NCBI RefSeq assembly: GCF_020497125.1
Contig: NC_059075.1
Span: 104,447,222-104,511,221 of the forward strand
DNA: 64,000 bases
Direction: 5' to 3'
Source: Mauremys mutica
Taxonomy: Eukaryota; Chordata; Testudines; Geoemydidae
How positions within the stretch are numbered: position 1 is the stretch's first letter; every line of letters starts with the position of its first letter. The position numbers were made by a program, and so were the translations under genes. The notes under the pieces are model-generated. The model saw nothing but the letters and a program-made list of their open reading frames with translations. It ran no database searches and had not been told where the DNA came from. This document shows positions 60,701-62,493 of the stretch, one piece after another.

Positions 60701-62154
60701 TCTTCGGATGAAGTGGGTATTCACCCACGAAAGCTCATGCTGCAAAACGTCTGTTAGTCTATAAGGTGCCACAGGATTCTTTGCTGCTTCTACAGAACCA
60801 GACTAACACGGCTACCCCTCTGATACTAAGATATCATGATGAGAGGTATAAATTCCTAGAGAAGAAATAGAACACTTCTACCCCACTTTCCCCTCTAGCC
60901 TCAGCTTCTTTGGTGCGCAAATACCAACTAGAAATTGGCTCTAGCTGAATATTTGTAAAAATGAAGAAAAACTTTACTAGAAATCCTGTAAAAAAATGAA
61001 CTATATAACCCCCATCCCCCACACAGCCGAAGTGTCATCTTGTCTCCGTACAAAATACTGAGAATTAATCCACAGCAAAAGTCTTTTTCTCTGTCTTTAG
61101 TGTATGAATTTTCCTGAATACATATTGATTACAATGTGTAATACATCAGAATTCAAAAGCACATTGATTGTTGGATAAGCAGTCACATGCACTATTTAAA
61201 AATTGCAAAGGGCCCAATTCATCTCTCAAAGTCAGTCTCTTCGCATTGATGGCAGTGAAAGCTGGATCAAGCTCAGTAACATCTTATAAAAAGTGAGTGT
61301 ATAAGCTGTAGAGTGAAATGTAAAATAATAATTCTAAAAGCTTCACACCAGCCTGAAAAATCTAACCCATGAAACTAACATGGTATCAATATATTAAAAA
61401 CAATTATAATATCTATTCTCTGTCTTGTTATCTAGCAGGACTAACACGATTGATTTTTGCAGAATCAAGTATACGAGCCTCCAAAAGATTTAACAACCTG
61501 CTGTGGTCACTGTAAGAATGTATCTTGTCTCCACACTTTCCGCAATGGGACAGTCTCCAATTTTAAGGTAAGTTATTTATTTATTTAATAAAAAACTTAC
61601 CTTTTGAAAATACCGAGAAGTGACCCAAAACTTAACTAGATGCTATATGTAAATTCTGACATCTGACTTGGGCATGGTTCCCATTGCATGTGCACTGAAG
61701 GACGTATTTGTCCTTATGTTAGCAATGCATTTATGTTTCAACAATAATAATTGAACTGATGCCTCTTTTAAAAAAAAATATGTAAAACCAAACCGAGAAA
61801 TAGGCTCTCTTGCTGTATCACTGAAATAGATTACATCTTGATTATGCTTTTTAGTGATCCTCACTATAATTTTATGCTTTAAAAGTTCCATCTAAATTGT
61901 ATTTTTCAGGAGGTATCTTGTACTAATTCAGATAGGGCTGTGTTTAATTGCATTGTTTTCAGAAATAAAAATAACAACTAGTGACGTCTTGTCCCAAGTT
62001 CTGATGAGGGTAATATTTTACAATTTTTAAACAGCCCGGTATTACTTGGATTTCAAACTGTGTCAAGTATGACTGCACAACCACAGCAGTAGGACCAGTT
62101 TTAATTACATCTTCCATCAGCTGCCCACCCTTTAATGAAACTGAATGTGTGAAG
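437..62154 (+). CDS. OTOG: Otogelin-type gene, 25 internal exons (partial at both ends)
   Basis: Joined exons 437-553, 1422-1578, 2967-2993, 7807-7974, 9951-10229, 28729-28846, 29465-29544, 30114-34132, 34848-35004, 35772-35917, 37489-37578, 41455-41638, 45693-45913, 47913-48051, 51094-51288, 51624-51836, 52723-52827, 53788-53898, 55497-55598, 56044-56142, 56636-56676, 58151-58226, 59772-59950, 61463-61567 and 62035-62154 give 2416 open codons with matching phases at every junction. Domain order is C8, AbfB-like, TIL-like, Ser/Thr-rich mucin region, VWC-like, VWD, C8, TIL, then an array of small cysteine-rich modules. From family knowledge, otogelin and otogelin-like combine VWD/C8/TIL units with an AbfB-like domain and act as secreted matrix proteins of inner-ear acellular membranes. 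The very long mucin exon and the wording of the cysteine segment after AbfB favour OTOG over OTOGL, but I could not align them. Signal peptide, VWD1-3 and the C-terminal cystine knot lie outside. No frameshift or premature stop was seen, so it looks functional. Confidence 0.87.
554..1421. other. Intron 1
   Basis: This 868-bp AT-rich intron shows no repeat or RNA gene that I recognise. Confidence 0.7.
1422..1578 (+). CDS. OTOG: Exon 2: C-terminal half of the C8 domain
   Basis: The exon is 157 bp, enters in phase 0 and leaves in phase 1, with TTCTTCAG acceptor and GTAAGT donor. The product contains nine cysteines including DTCGC, DCECFC and a CC pair, followed by DWRSPRVC. This is the classic end of a C8 domain in mucin/otogelin-type proteins, where disulfides stabilise the VWD unit. 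Confidence 0.95.
1579..2966. other. Intron 2
   Basis: It holds one small inverted-repeat element (2474-2663). A stretch at about 2256-2450 reads like an old SINE/L2-type fragment ending in a 'gaggcacagagagattacgt'-like MIR motif. The rest is unremarkable. Confidence 0.6.
2474..2663. mobile_element. Small inverted-repeat DNA element (MITE)
   Basis: The 190-bp element is bounded by CACCTCTACC at 2474-2483 and its exact inverse GGTAGAGGTG at 2654-2663, with imperfect extension to about 20 bp. The inside contains repeated CGTGTTATATC-like words. No clear target duplication is visible. I recall closely similar elements as common in turtles; the superfamily is not determinable here. Confidence 0.75.
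2967..2993 (+). CDS. OTOG: Exon 3: 27-bp microexon
   Basis: The exon lies between a T-rich TTTTTTAG acceptor and a GTAAGT donor and is 2+24+1 nt, phase 1 in and out. With the split codon from exon 2 it reads PYDCEYFNK and links C8 to the AbfB-like module. Supporting points are frame continuity on both sides, two good splice sites, and my recollection that otogelins have a YDCE motif at this place. Confidence 0.88.
3354..3632 (-). mobile_element. Short retroelement, reverse orientation
   Basis: Its left part (GCAGCAAAGAGTCCTGTGGC onward) is the inverse of the right part of the element at 4141-4299, including the CTTTCGTGGGTGAATACCC segment. It continues about 200 bp further than the others, so it shows more of the 5' body. 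The 3' tail ending CTCTGATAC is missing here. Confidence 0.7.
4127..4313 (+). mobile_element. Palindromic short retroelement with 15-16 bp target duplication
   Basis: The element is flanked by the direct repeat ACTGGAAGTTTGAAAG (4127-4142 and 4298-4313). Inside, 4141-4174 is the exact inverse of 4228-4261 (34 bp). The tail reads CAGACTAACACGGCTACCCC and ends CTCTGATAC. A long variable target duplication fits LINE-driven retroposition of a SINE. It belongs to the same family as 60620-60826. Confidence 0.85.
4318..5112 (+). mobile_element. CR1 3' fragment split by an inserted element
   Basis: About 4318-4566 and 4918-5112 read as consecutive parts of a sense-strand CR1 end (CACAGTCTATAAGTACTGAA, then GATTCTCCATCACTGG and ATGGTTCCTTCTGGC with ATCTATGAAAA). 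The intervening 4567-4917 is AT-rich sequence starting AGCTGGGTGAAATTTTTG and is a later insertion. Exact insertion borders are uncertain. Confidence 0.65.
6177..6270 (+). mobile_element. tRNA-derived SINE fragment
   Basis: The sequence TAGCTGAGTGGTTTGAGCAT resembles an A box and GTAAGTTCAAGCC a diverged B box, at tRNA-like spacing. It continues into GAGGTCCCTTCCAGCTC. I recall this as the head and tail of a turtle tRNA-type SINE. A MIR-like stretch (about 6085-6165) precedes it. Confidence 0.65.
6306..6420 (+). repeat. Interspersed repeat, copy 1 (copy 2 at 17119-17230)
   Basis: It shares ATCTTTTATTGG, TCTGTTGGTGAAAGAG and a CTCTTCAG word with 17119-17230 in the same order and spacing. It is an old dispersed repeat whose class I cannot assign. 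Confidence 0.75.
6817..7302. mobile_element. Inverted-repeat DNA element, copy 1
   Basis: It starts TAGGCTTGGCAGAATTCAAT and ends ATCTAATCCTTCCAAGCCTA, an inverted pair. The family is the same as 25509-25892. Flanking 8 bp (AATATAAT and AATATTAT) match at 6 of 8, suggesting an old hAT-type insertion. Confidence 0.7.
7334..7450 (-). mobile_element. CR1 3'-end fragment
   Basis: The words CATAGATTCTAAGGCCTGAA and TCTAGTCTGGCCTCCTGCAA are characteristic of CR1 3' ends in reverse orientation. It is a short truncated copy. Confidence 0.6.
7807..7974 (+). CDS. OTOG: Exon 4: AbfB-like domain, first part
   Basis: The exon is 168 bp, phase 1 on both sides, with TCTCAACAG acceptor and GTAAAG donor. 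It encodes about 56 residues starting [15 protein letters not shown] with no cysteine. It forms one module with exon 5. In otogelins this region is annotated as an AbfB (alpha-L-arabinofuranosidase B arabinose-binding, beta-trefoil) domain; in animals a carbohydrate-binding role is only presumed. Confidence 0.92.
7975..9950. other. Intron 4
   Basis: This 2-kb intron shows no element I can assign with confidence. Two stretches (9360-9480 and 9700-9800) contain low-grade repeat-like phrases only. Confidence 0.6.
9951..10229 (+). CDS. OTOG: Exon 5: AbfB-like domain, second part
   Basis: The exon is 279 bp, phase 1 in and out. It encodes about 93 residues beginning [18 protein letters not shown], again without cysteine. 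The repeated short aromatic-rich motifs (NYFLHL, GFFIHI) fit a beta-trefoil. The donor has two overlapping choices (GTAGGT at 10230, GTACTA at 10234); the first keeps phase 1 and restores the Asp codon with exon 6. Confidence 0.92.
11501..11527. repeat. (TG)n/(G)n microsatellite
   Basis: A (TG)9-type run passes directly into a run of about eleven G. Other simple repeats are a TG run near 42180-42199, a CA run at about 48750-48777, an ATT run at 21545-21571 and an AAATT run at about 55975-56001. Confidence 0.85.
12457..12550. mobile_element. Tiny inverted-repeat element
   Basis: It starts TGGGCCTGATTTT and ends AAAATCAGGCCCA, a perfect 13-bp inverted pair around a 94-bp unit. Similar GCCTGATTT words without a complete partner occur near 18670, 26000, 29690 and 34740, probably older copies. 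Confidence 0.7.
14020..14220 (+). mobile_element. LINE (L2/CR1-like) reverse-transcriptase C-terminal fragment
   Basis: In plus orientation it reads VQNAVACLL...[11 protein letters not shown] with stops and shifts, matching the VQNAAARLLT...LHWLP region that I recall from L2-type ORF2 ends. It is heavily decayed. Confidence 0.55.
16262..16407 (+). mobile_element. Fold-back short retroelement
   Basis: The 16-bp word AAGAACAGGAGTACTT (16265-16280) is exactly inverted at 16349-16364. The tail reads CAGACTAACATGGCTGCTAC. Flanks AAAAGAAAAATCTTT and AAAAAGAAATCTTT form a near-perfect target duplication. It is a relative of the elements at 4141 and 60620 with a different head. Confidence 0.8.
16640..16800 (-). 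repeat. MIR-like CORE-SINE fragment
   Basis: The words CTCATTTTACTATGAGGGAA, CTGAGGCACAGAGA and GTGACTTGTCTAGCTCAC are the reverse-orientation MIR core. A shorter copy lies at 18535-18605. Confidence 0.7.
17119..17230 (+). repeat. Interspersed repeat, copy 2 (copy 1 at 6306-6420)
   Basis: It has the same ordered words as copy 1: GACAAGATGG, TCTTTTATTGG, TTCTGTTGGTGAAAGAG, GAGCT and CTTCTTCAG. Confidence 0.75.
19761..21260 (-). mobile_element. CR1 LINE 3' portion, interrupted by a solo LTR
   Basis: In reverse orientation it starts with the CR1-type 3' terminal repeat (TCATAGAATCATAGAATC) at 19761. It continues with GGTTGGAAGGGACCTCAGG and runs to 20077, then resumes at 20993 after the inserted LTR. 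The part from 20993 to about 21246 encodes, on the minus strand, a typical reverse-transcriptase C-terminus with [31 protein letters not shown] and [14 protein letters not shown]. The 5' end is truncated, as is usual for CR1. Its good preservation suggests a fairly young insertion. Confidence 0.92.
20078..20992 (+). mobile_element. Solo LTR of an endogenous retrovirus-type element, nested in CR1
   Basis: The 915-bp segment begins TGTCATA and ends TATGACA (TG...CA with 7-bp inverted ends). It is flanked by CCCCC on both sides (20073-20077 and 20993-20997), a 5-bp target duplication. Removing it rejoins a continuous CR1. An AATAAA signal lies near 20525. No internal genes or second LTR are present, so it is a recombination-derived solo LTR. 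Orientation is inferred from the AATAAA. Confidence 0.85.
21325..21571 (+). mobile_element. MIR-like SINE followed by an ATT microsatellite
   Basis: It contains GGAGTCAGGAGATCTGAGTT, GCAAGTCACTTCACCTCT and CTCTGTTTCCCC, the sense MIR core. These are followed by an L2-like 3' part (GGAAACTCTTTGGGGCAGGG). An (ATT)n run at 21545-21571 closes it. Confidence 0.8.
22023..23664. mobile_element. hAT-type element with long inverted halves
   Basis: The 1642-bp element starts TAGGGCTGTC and ends GACAGCCCTA, and is flanked by an exact 8-bp direct repeat GTGCTAAT (22015-22022 and 23665-23672), the hAT signature. The halves are inverted copies of each other over hundreds of bases: text around 22300-22560 (AAACAATGTAAAACTTTAGA, GCATTCGCATGGCACT) returns inverted around 23060-23300. 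No intact transposase frame is present. It is a non-autonomous fold-back element. Confidence 0.9.
24136..24805. mobile_element. Second solo LTR
   Basis: The 670-bp segment starts TGTGACA and ends TGTCACA (perfect 7-bp inverted ends) and is flanked by ATAG (24132-24135 and 24806-24809), a 4-bp target duplication. No internal region is present. The class (retrovirus-like or Gypsy-like) cannot be decided from this. The 134-codon minus-strand frame inside is not recognised and is probably chance. Confidence 0.75.
25509..25892. mobile_element. Inverted-repeat DNA element, copy 2
   Basis: It starts TAGGCTTGGAAGAATTAGAT and ends AATTGAGTTCTGCCAAGCCTA-like text. Flanks ATTATATA and GTTATATA match at 7 of 8, consistent with a hAT-type duplication. 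Same family as 6817-7302. Confidence 0.78.
26592..26864. mobile_element. GC-rich hAT-like MITE with internal 21-bp palindrome arms
   Basis: The 273-bp element starts CAGGGCCGGCTCTAG and ends CTGGAGCCGGCCCTG, with exact 8-bp duplication GAAAAGAG (26584-26591 and 26865-26872). Internal arms 26661-26681 and 26710-26730 are perfectly inverted. It is a sharp GC island in AT-rich intron. The several overlapping open frames here come from its composition. Confidence 0.9.
27380..27525. mobile_element. Small DNA element, copy 1 (copy 2 at 59256-59411)
   Basis: It shares GGGCTCAAGCAATT, AACTGATGCAGCAAA, CTATGAACTGCCA and CAAATTAAGCACTG with 59256-59411. The left end is degraded here. Confidence 0.75.
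28621..28651. repeat. TG/CA hairpin before exon 6
   Basis: CGTGTGTGTGTGT (28621-28633) is exactly inverted at 28639-28651 with a 5-nt spacer. It lies about 78 bp before the exon 6 acceptor. Confidence 0.85.
28729..28846 (+). CDS. OTOG: Exon 6: cysteine segment (CEWRYDAC) after AbfB
   Basis: The exon is 118 bp, phase 1 in and phase 2 out, with TTCTTCCAG acceptor and AAA|GTAAGT donor. The product has cysteines in [15 protein letters not shown] and NCQDVPK. It is the start of a TIL-like segment completed by exon 7. It follows an 18.5-kb intron, and the Asp codon split between exons 5 and 6 is restored, which argues against a missed exon there. Confidence 0.93.
28847..30113. other. Introns 6 and 7 (28847-29464, 29545-30113)
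   Basis: Both introns are short (618 and 569 bp). Intron 7 holds a repeat-like stretch with CCTGATTTTTCAGAG near 29693; nothing else is recognised. Confidence 0.6.
29465..29544 (+). CDS. OTOG: Exon 7: TIL-like segment, end
   Basis: The exon is 80 bp, phase 2 in and phase 1 out. It reads [17 protein letters not shown]...RCVYFEDC. The EGC-x3-C-P and RCV motifs are typical of the second half of a trypsin-inhibitor-like (TIL) domain. The final Cys codon is split with exon 8. Confidence 0.94.
30114..34132 (+). CDS. OTOG: Exon 8: giant mucin-like Ser/Thr-rich exon
   Basis: This single 4019-bp exon encodes about 1340 residues with almost no cysteine: only the split first codon and one three codons before the donor. 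Thr, Ser and Pro dominate, with many TTT, STT and SP runs and about fourteen N-glycosylation sequons (NVS, NVT, NMT, NIT and similar). This is a mucin domain expected to be densely O-glycosylated and extended. Weak repeats of about 55-62 residues are visible, for example [22 protein letters not shown] and [11 protein letters not shown]. The acceptor is GGTTTTAG. The donor is TGTGTA|GTGAGT at 34133, phase 0; without splicing the frame stops at 34172-34174. It is longer than the corresponding region I recall in mammalian OTOG. Confidence 0.95.
34848..35004 (+). CDS. OTOG: Exon 9: VWC-like cysteine module
   Basis: The exon is 157 bp, phase 0 in and phase 1 out. It starts at [12 protein letters not shown] and ends KCCPKWECA. 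The pattern of a CCP followed by an aromatic residue and C is a VWC-type ending as found just before VWD4 in otogelins. I placed the acceptor at the second AG of TACAGAG because only that keeps phase 0 with exon 8 and an open frame. Confidence 0.88.
35772..35917 (+). CDS. OTOG: Exon 10: start of VWD4
   Basis: The exon is 146 bp, phase 1 in and phase 0 out. It begins [18 protein letters not shown], the first strand of a VWD domain. The usual GDPH or GDSH before the VTFDG motif is absent (DLSF here). It continues [19 protein letters not shown], the expected second VWD strand pair. Confidence 0.93.
36551..37170 (-). mobile_element. CR1 3' fragment
   Basis: It begins TTCATAGAAATTGCCAGACT and continues GGATCAGACCAGCAGTCCAT, a CR1-type 3' end read in reverse. 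It is degenerate further right. Confidence 0.7.
37489..37578 (+). CDS. OTOG: Exon 11: VWD4, middle
   Basis: The exon is exactly 30 codons, phase 0 on both sides, with CTCTGCAG acceptor and GTAAGT donor. It reads [21 protein letters not shown] and onward, with two N-glycosylation sequons (NLT twice). The hydrophobic alternation and single Cys fit the central strands of VWD. Confidence 0.9.
37659..40340 (-). mobile_element. CR1 LINE, 2.7 kb, reverse orientation
   Basis: Reverse-strand translation over 38484-38777 gives an RT core: [43 protein letters not shown] and FVDDTKIG, the last a degenerate form of the YADD catalytic box. The 3' end is at about 37659. Upstream ORF parts reach about 40340, with stops and frameshifts, so it is inactive. 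It fills most of intron 11 and is interrupted by the segment 39606-39923. Confidence 0.9.
39606..39923. mobile_element. Segment inserted in CR1, possibly a solo LTR
   Basis: The sequence between 39606 (TGCCCCTGACTGGC) and 39923 (CCCCATTACA) does not read as CR1, whereas both sides do. Ends TG...CA would fit an LTR. No target duplication is visible, so the borders are tentative. Confidence 0.45.
41455..41638 (+). CDS. OTOG: Exon 12: VWD4, end
   Basis: The exon is 184 bp, phase 0 in and phase 1 out. It contains the YGFKIEDTG and IRIQW strands typical of VWD and ends at PKVLGLCG. The conserved CGLCG motif of the family is present only as LGLCG, its first cysteine being replaced by leucine. Confidence 0.94.
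41639..45692. other. Intron 12
   Basis: This 4-kb intron contains a TG microsatellite (about 42180-42199) and the element at 45333-45575. The rest is single-copy-looking sequence without recognised genes; minus-strand frames of about 100 codons near 43453-43761 are not recognised. Confidence 0.6.
45333..45575. mobile_element. Inverted-repeat DNA element
   Basis: The left end GGAGTATGTCTACATTG and the right end GAGTGTAGACAAACCC are imperfect inverses. The inside is GC-richer. I recall 'TATGTCTACAC' elements as frequent in turtles. No target duplication was found. Confidence 0.6.
45693..45913 (+). CDS. OTOG: Exon 13: VWD4 exit and start of C8
   Basis: The exon is 221 bp, phase 1 in and phase 0 out. 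It reads [15 protein letters not shown], the usual continuation of GLCG in VWD domains. It then gives FIDSWQVP and a C8 start with [10 protein letters not shown]. The donor is TAT|GTACGT. Confidence 0.94.
46439..46544 (+). repeat. 106-bp direct repeat, copy A
   Basis: It matches 50910-51015 at 103 of 106 positions (differences at AGC/AAC, TGG/CGG and TTT/GTT). It begins TTGACAATTTTGTGTAG and ends TTTGTACCC. Copies lie in adjacent introns, 4471 bp apart. Confidence 0.92.
47913..48051 (+). CDS. OTOG: Exon 14: C8 domain, second half
   Basis: The exon is 139 bp, phase 0 in and phase 1 out. It starts [13 protein letters not shown] and contains [19 protein letters not shown], matching the C8 pattern C-x(n)-Y-x3-C-x5-C with WRSSDYC at the end. 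Confidence 0.94.
49298..49705 (-). pseudogene. Unrecognised minus-strand open frame, possible retrocopy
   Basis: On the minus strand an open frame continues from about 49705 to a stop just below 49298. It has no Met near its start and an ordinary, non-repetitive composition (for example [51 protein letters not shown]). I recognise no family. It could be a piece of a processed pseudogene, an old transposon frame, or chance. It lies in an intron, opposite the host gene. Confidence 0.3.
50249..50644. mobile_element. hAT-like MITE
   Basis: It begins CAGGGGTGGCCAACCT and ends AGGTTTGCCACCCCTG, inverted with one or two mismatches. Left flank TGCCAGAG plus one C and right flank TGCCAGAT give a near-perfect 8-bp duplication. 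It contains AAGAGCCGCATGTGGCTCTG. Confidence 0.85.
50910..51015 (+). repeat. 106-bp direct repeat, copy B
   Basis: It is the 97% identical partner of 46439-46544 and ends 78 bp before exon 15. Confidence 0.92.
51094..51288 (+). CDS. OTOG: Exon 15: TIL domain after C8
   Basis: The exon is 195 bp, phase 1 in and out, and ten cysteines are visible. Motifs are [23 protein letters not shown] and [12 protein letters not shown], with IPEEKC at the end. This is a complete trypsin-inhibitor-like domain in its standard place after C8. Confidence 0.96.
51624..51836 (+). CDS. OTOG: Exon 16: cysteine-rich linker module
   Basis: The exon is 213 bp, phase 1 in and out. The product begins [16 protein letters not shown] and holds GCCMHKC and TCCPQKIC. 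Such GCCxxxC and CCPxxxC motifs resemble the VWC-like modules between TIL and the C-terminal knot of gel-forming mucins and VWF. It is only about 335 nt downstream of exon 15. Confidence 0.94.
52379..52501. mobile_element. 123-bp inverted-repeat MITE
   Basis: It begins TAGGGTGACCAGA and ends TCTGGTCACTCTA, a 13-bp inverted pair with one mismatch. Flanks AAGTGTT and AAGTGCT suggest a decayed duplication. Confidence 0.78.
52723..52827 (+). CDS. OTOG: Exon 17: small Cys module 1
   Basis: The exon is 105 bp, phase 1 in and out. About 35 residues run from ICNQSFC to DSCCPNYTC. It is the first of a run of similarly sized, similarly phased exons each ending in a CCP(or CCI)-x-Y/R-x-C motif. Confidence 0.93.
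53788..53898 (+). CDS. OTOG: Exon 18: small Cys module 2
   Basis: The exon is 111 bp, phase 1 in and out. It reads [12 protein letters not shown] to GTCCISYIC with the same cysteine layout as exon 17; the Pro of CCP is Ile here. The apparent open frame past 53898 is intron read-through. Confidence 0.93.
53899..55496. other. Intron 18
   Basis: It contains the hAT-like element 54191-54700. A short stretch near 55270-55350 (GCGAACCCCTGGCTATAACA, GGGTTCATTATGGCGAGGG) reads like the two arms of a degenerate inverted repeat. Confidence 0.6.
54191..54700. mobile_element. hAT-like non-autonomous element, 510 bp
   Basis: It starts CAGCAGCTCTCAAACT and ends AGCTTGAGAACTGTTG, imperfect inverted ends. 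An exact 8-bp duplication GTGTAGAT flanks it (54183-54190, 54701-54708). Confidence 0.85.
55497..55598 (+). CDS. OTOG: Exon 19: small Cys module 3
   Basis: The exon is 102 bp, phase 1 in and out. It reads [12 protein letters not shown] to DRCCPAYQC, with one N-glycosylation sequon (NTT). The acceptor TTTTCTTCAG and donor GTAAGT are strong. Confidence 0.93.
56044..56142 (+). CDS. OTOG: Exon 20: small Cys module 4
   Basis: The exon is 99 bp, phase 1 in and out. It reads [12 protein letters not shown] to EKCCPYRTC, the shortest unit of the array. The donor is GTAAAA. Confidence 0.92.
56636..56676 (+). CDS. OTOG: Exon 21: small Cys module 5, first part (41 bp)
   Basis: The exon is 41 bp, phase 1 in and phase 0 out, with TTTTAG acceptor and GTATGG donor. 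It encodes [14 protein letters not shown]. It is completed by exon 22, so this unit of the array is split by an extra intron. Confidence 0.85.
57730..58034. mobile_element. hAT-like MITE, 305 bp
   Basis: It starts CAGGGGTCGGCAACCT and ends AGGTTGCCTACCCCTG (one mismatch in 16). An exact 8-bp duplication GACTAGTG flanks it (57722-57729, 58035-58042). Its right end is 116 bp before exon 22. Confidence 0.92.
58151..58226 (+). CDS. OTOG: Exon 22: small Cys module 5, second part
   Basis: The exon is 76 bp, phase 0 in and phase 1 out. It encodes [20 protein letters not shown] followed by TKYKC. The acceptor GTGTGGATAG is purine-rich immediately before AG but has a long T-rich tract just upstream. 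The CCP motif of the other units is CGC here. Confidence 0.88.
58227..59771. other. Intron 22
   Basis: It holds an old stretch at about 58565-58720 (CAGCAAAGCATGT, TTGAGTAGTTCCATTGA) and the element at 59256-59411. Open frames here, such as 58170-58457, are exon 22 read-through or chance. Confidence 0.6.
59256..59411. mobile_element. Small DNA element, copy 2
   Basis: It starts CAGGGCTTAATTTGG and ends CAAATTAAGCACTG, inverted with one mismatch. Flanking 8 bp match poorly (5 of 8). Partner of 27380-27525. Confidence 0.78.
59772..59950 (+). CDS. OTOG: Exon 23: C-terminal cysteine region
   Basis: The exon is 179 bp, phase 1 in and phase 0 out. It reads [18 protein letters not shown] and ends NCVIKCEA, with an NIS sequon. 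It resembles the VWC-like stretch preceding the C-terminal knot in mucin-type proteins. Confidence 0.93.
59951..61462. other. Intron 23
   Basis: It contains the palindromic retroelement 60620-60826; the rest is AT-rich and unrecognised. Confidence 0.65.
60606..60838 (+). mobile_element. Palindromic short retroelement with perfect 84-bp inverted repeat
   Basis: Flanking direct repeats ACTAAGATATCATG (60606-60619 and 60825-60838) mark a 12-14 bp target duplication. Inside, 60619-60702 and 60710-60793 are perfectly inverted over 84 bp around a 7-nt loop (TTCGGAT). The tail CAGACTAACACGGCTACCCC ends CTCTGATAC as in the element at 4141-4299. Confidence 0.92.
61463..61567 (+). CDS. OTOG: Exon 24: C-terminal cysteine region (CCGHC)
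   Basis: The exon is exactly 35 codons, phase 0 in and out. It contains [14 protein letters not shown], the CCGxC motif characteristic of VWF/mucin C-terminal VWC repeats, and two sequons (NVS, NGT). Confidence 0.93.
61568..62034. other. Intron 24
   Basis: This 467-bp AT-rich intron shows nothing recognisable apart from the acceptor region of exon 25. Confidence 0.7.
62035..62154 (+). CDS. OTOG: Exon 25: last coding exon in the window
   Basis: The exon is exactly 40 codons, phase 0 in and out, with AAACAG acceptor and GTCAGT donor. It reads [14 protein letters not shown] and ends NETECVK. The next expected exon would open the C-terminal cystine knot; I found none before 64000. Confidence 0.92.
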
Positions 62155-62493
62155 GTCAGTGTTTTTTAGACAGTTTATTTCATTGTTATAGTTTATATTT
62201 GCATTTGAAATTTTATTTTTGACTGTTCTAAAGTCTTCCAATCATCTCAAGAAGGGGAAAAATTATAGTGTCTGCTTAGATCTTTAAAAGCAAAATGTTG
62301 ACTGCTCTAAGTACTCTAACTATACAAAACTTTTGCCTACACATTTGCTGGATCAGCAAGCTTCCTGGGCTACAAAACTGTAAAGGACACTCCATATTCT
62401 GAGAGGATACGTCCCCCTTTCAAGCAGGTTTGTAATGCCAAGCTTAGCCTGATGCAGCTGTCCAAACCTGCAAGCACTTCTGGGTTTGATCAT

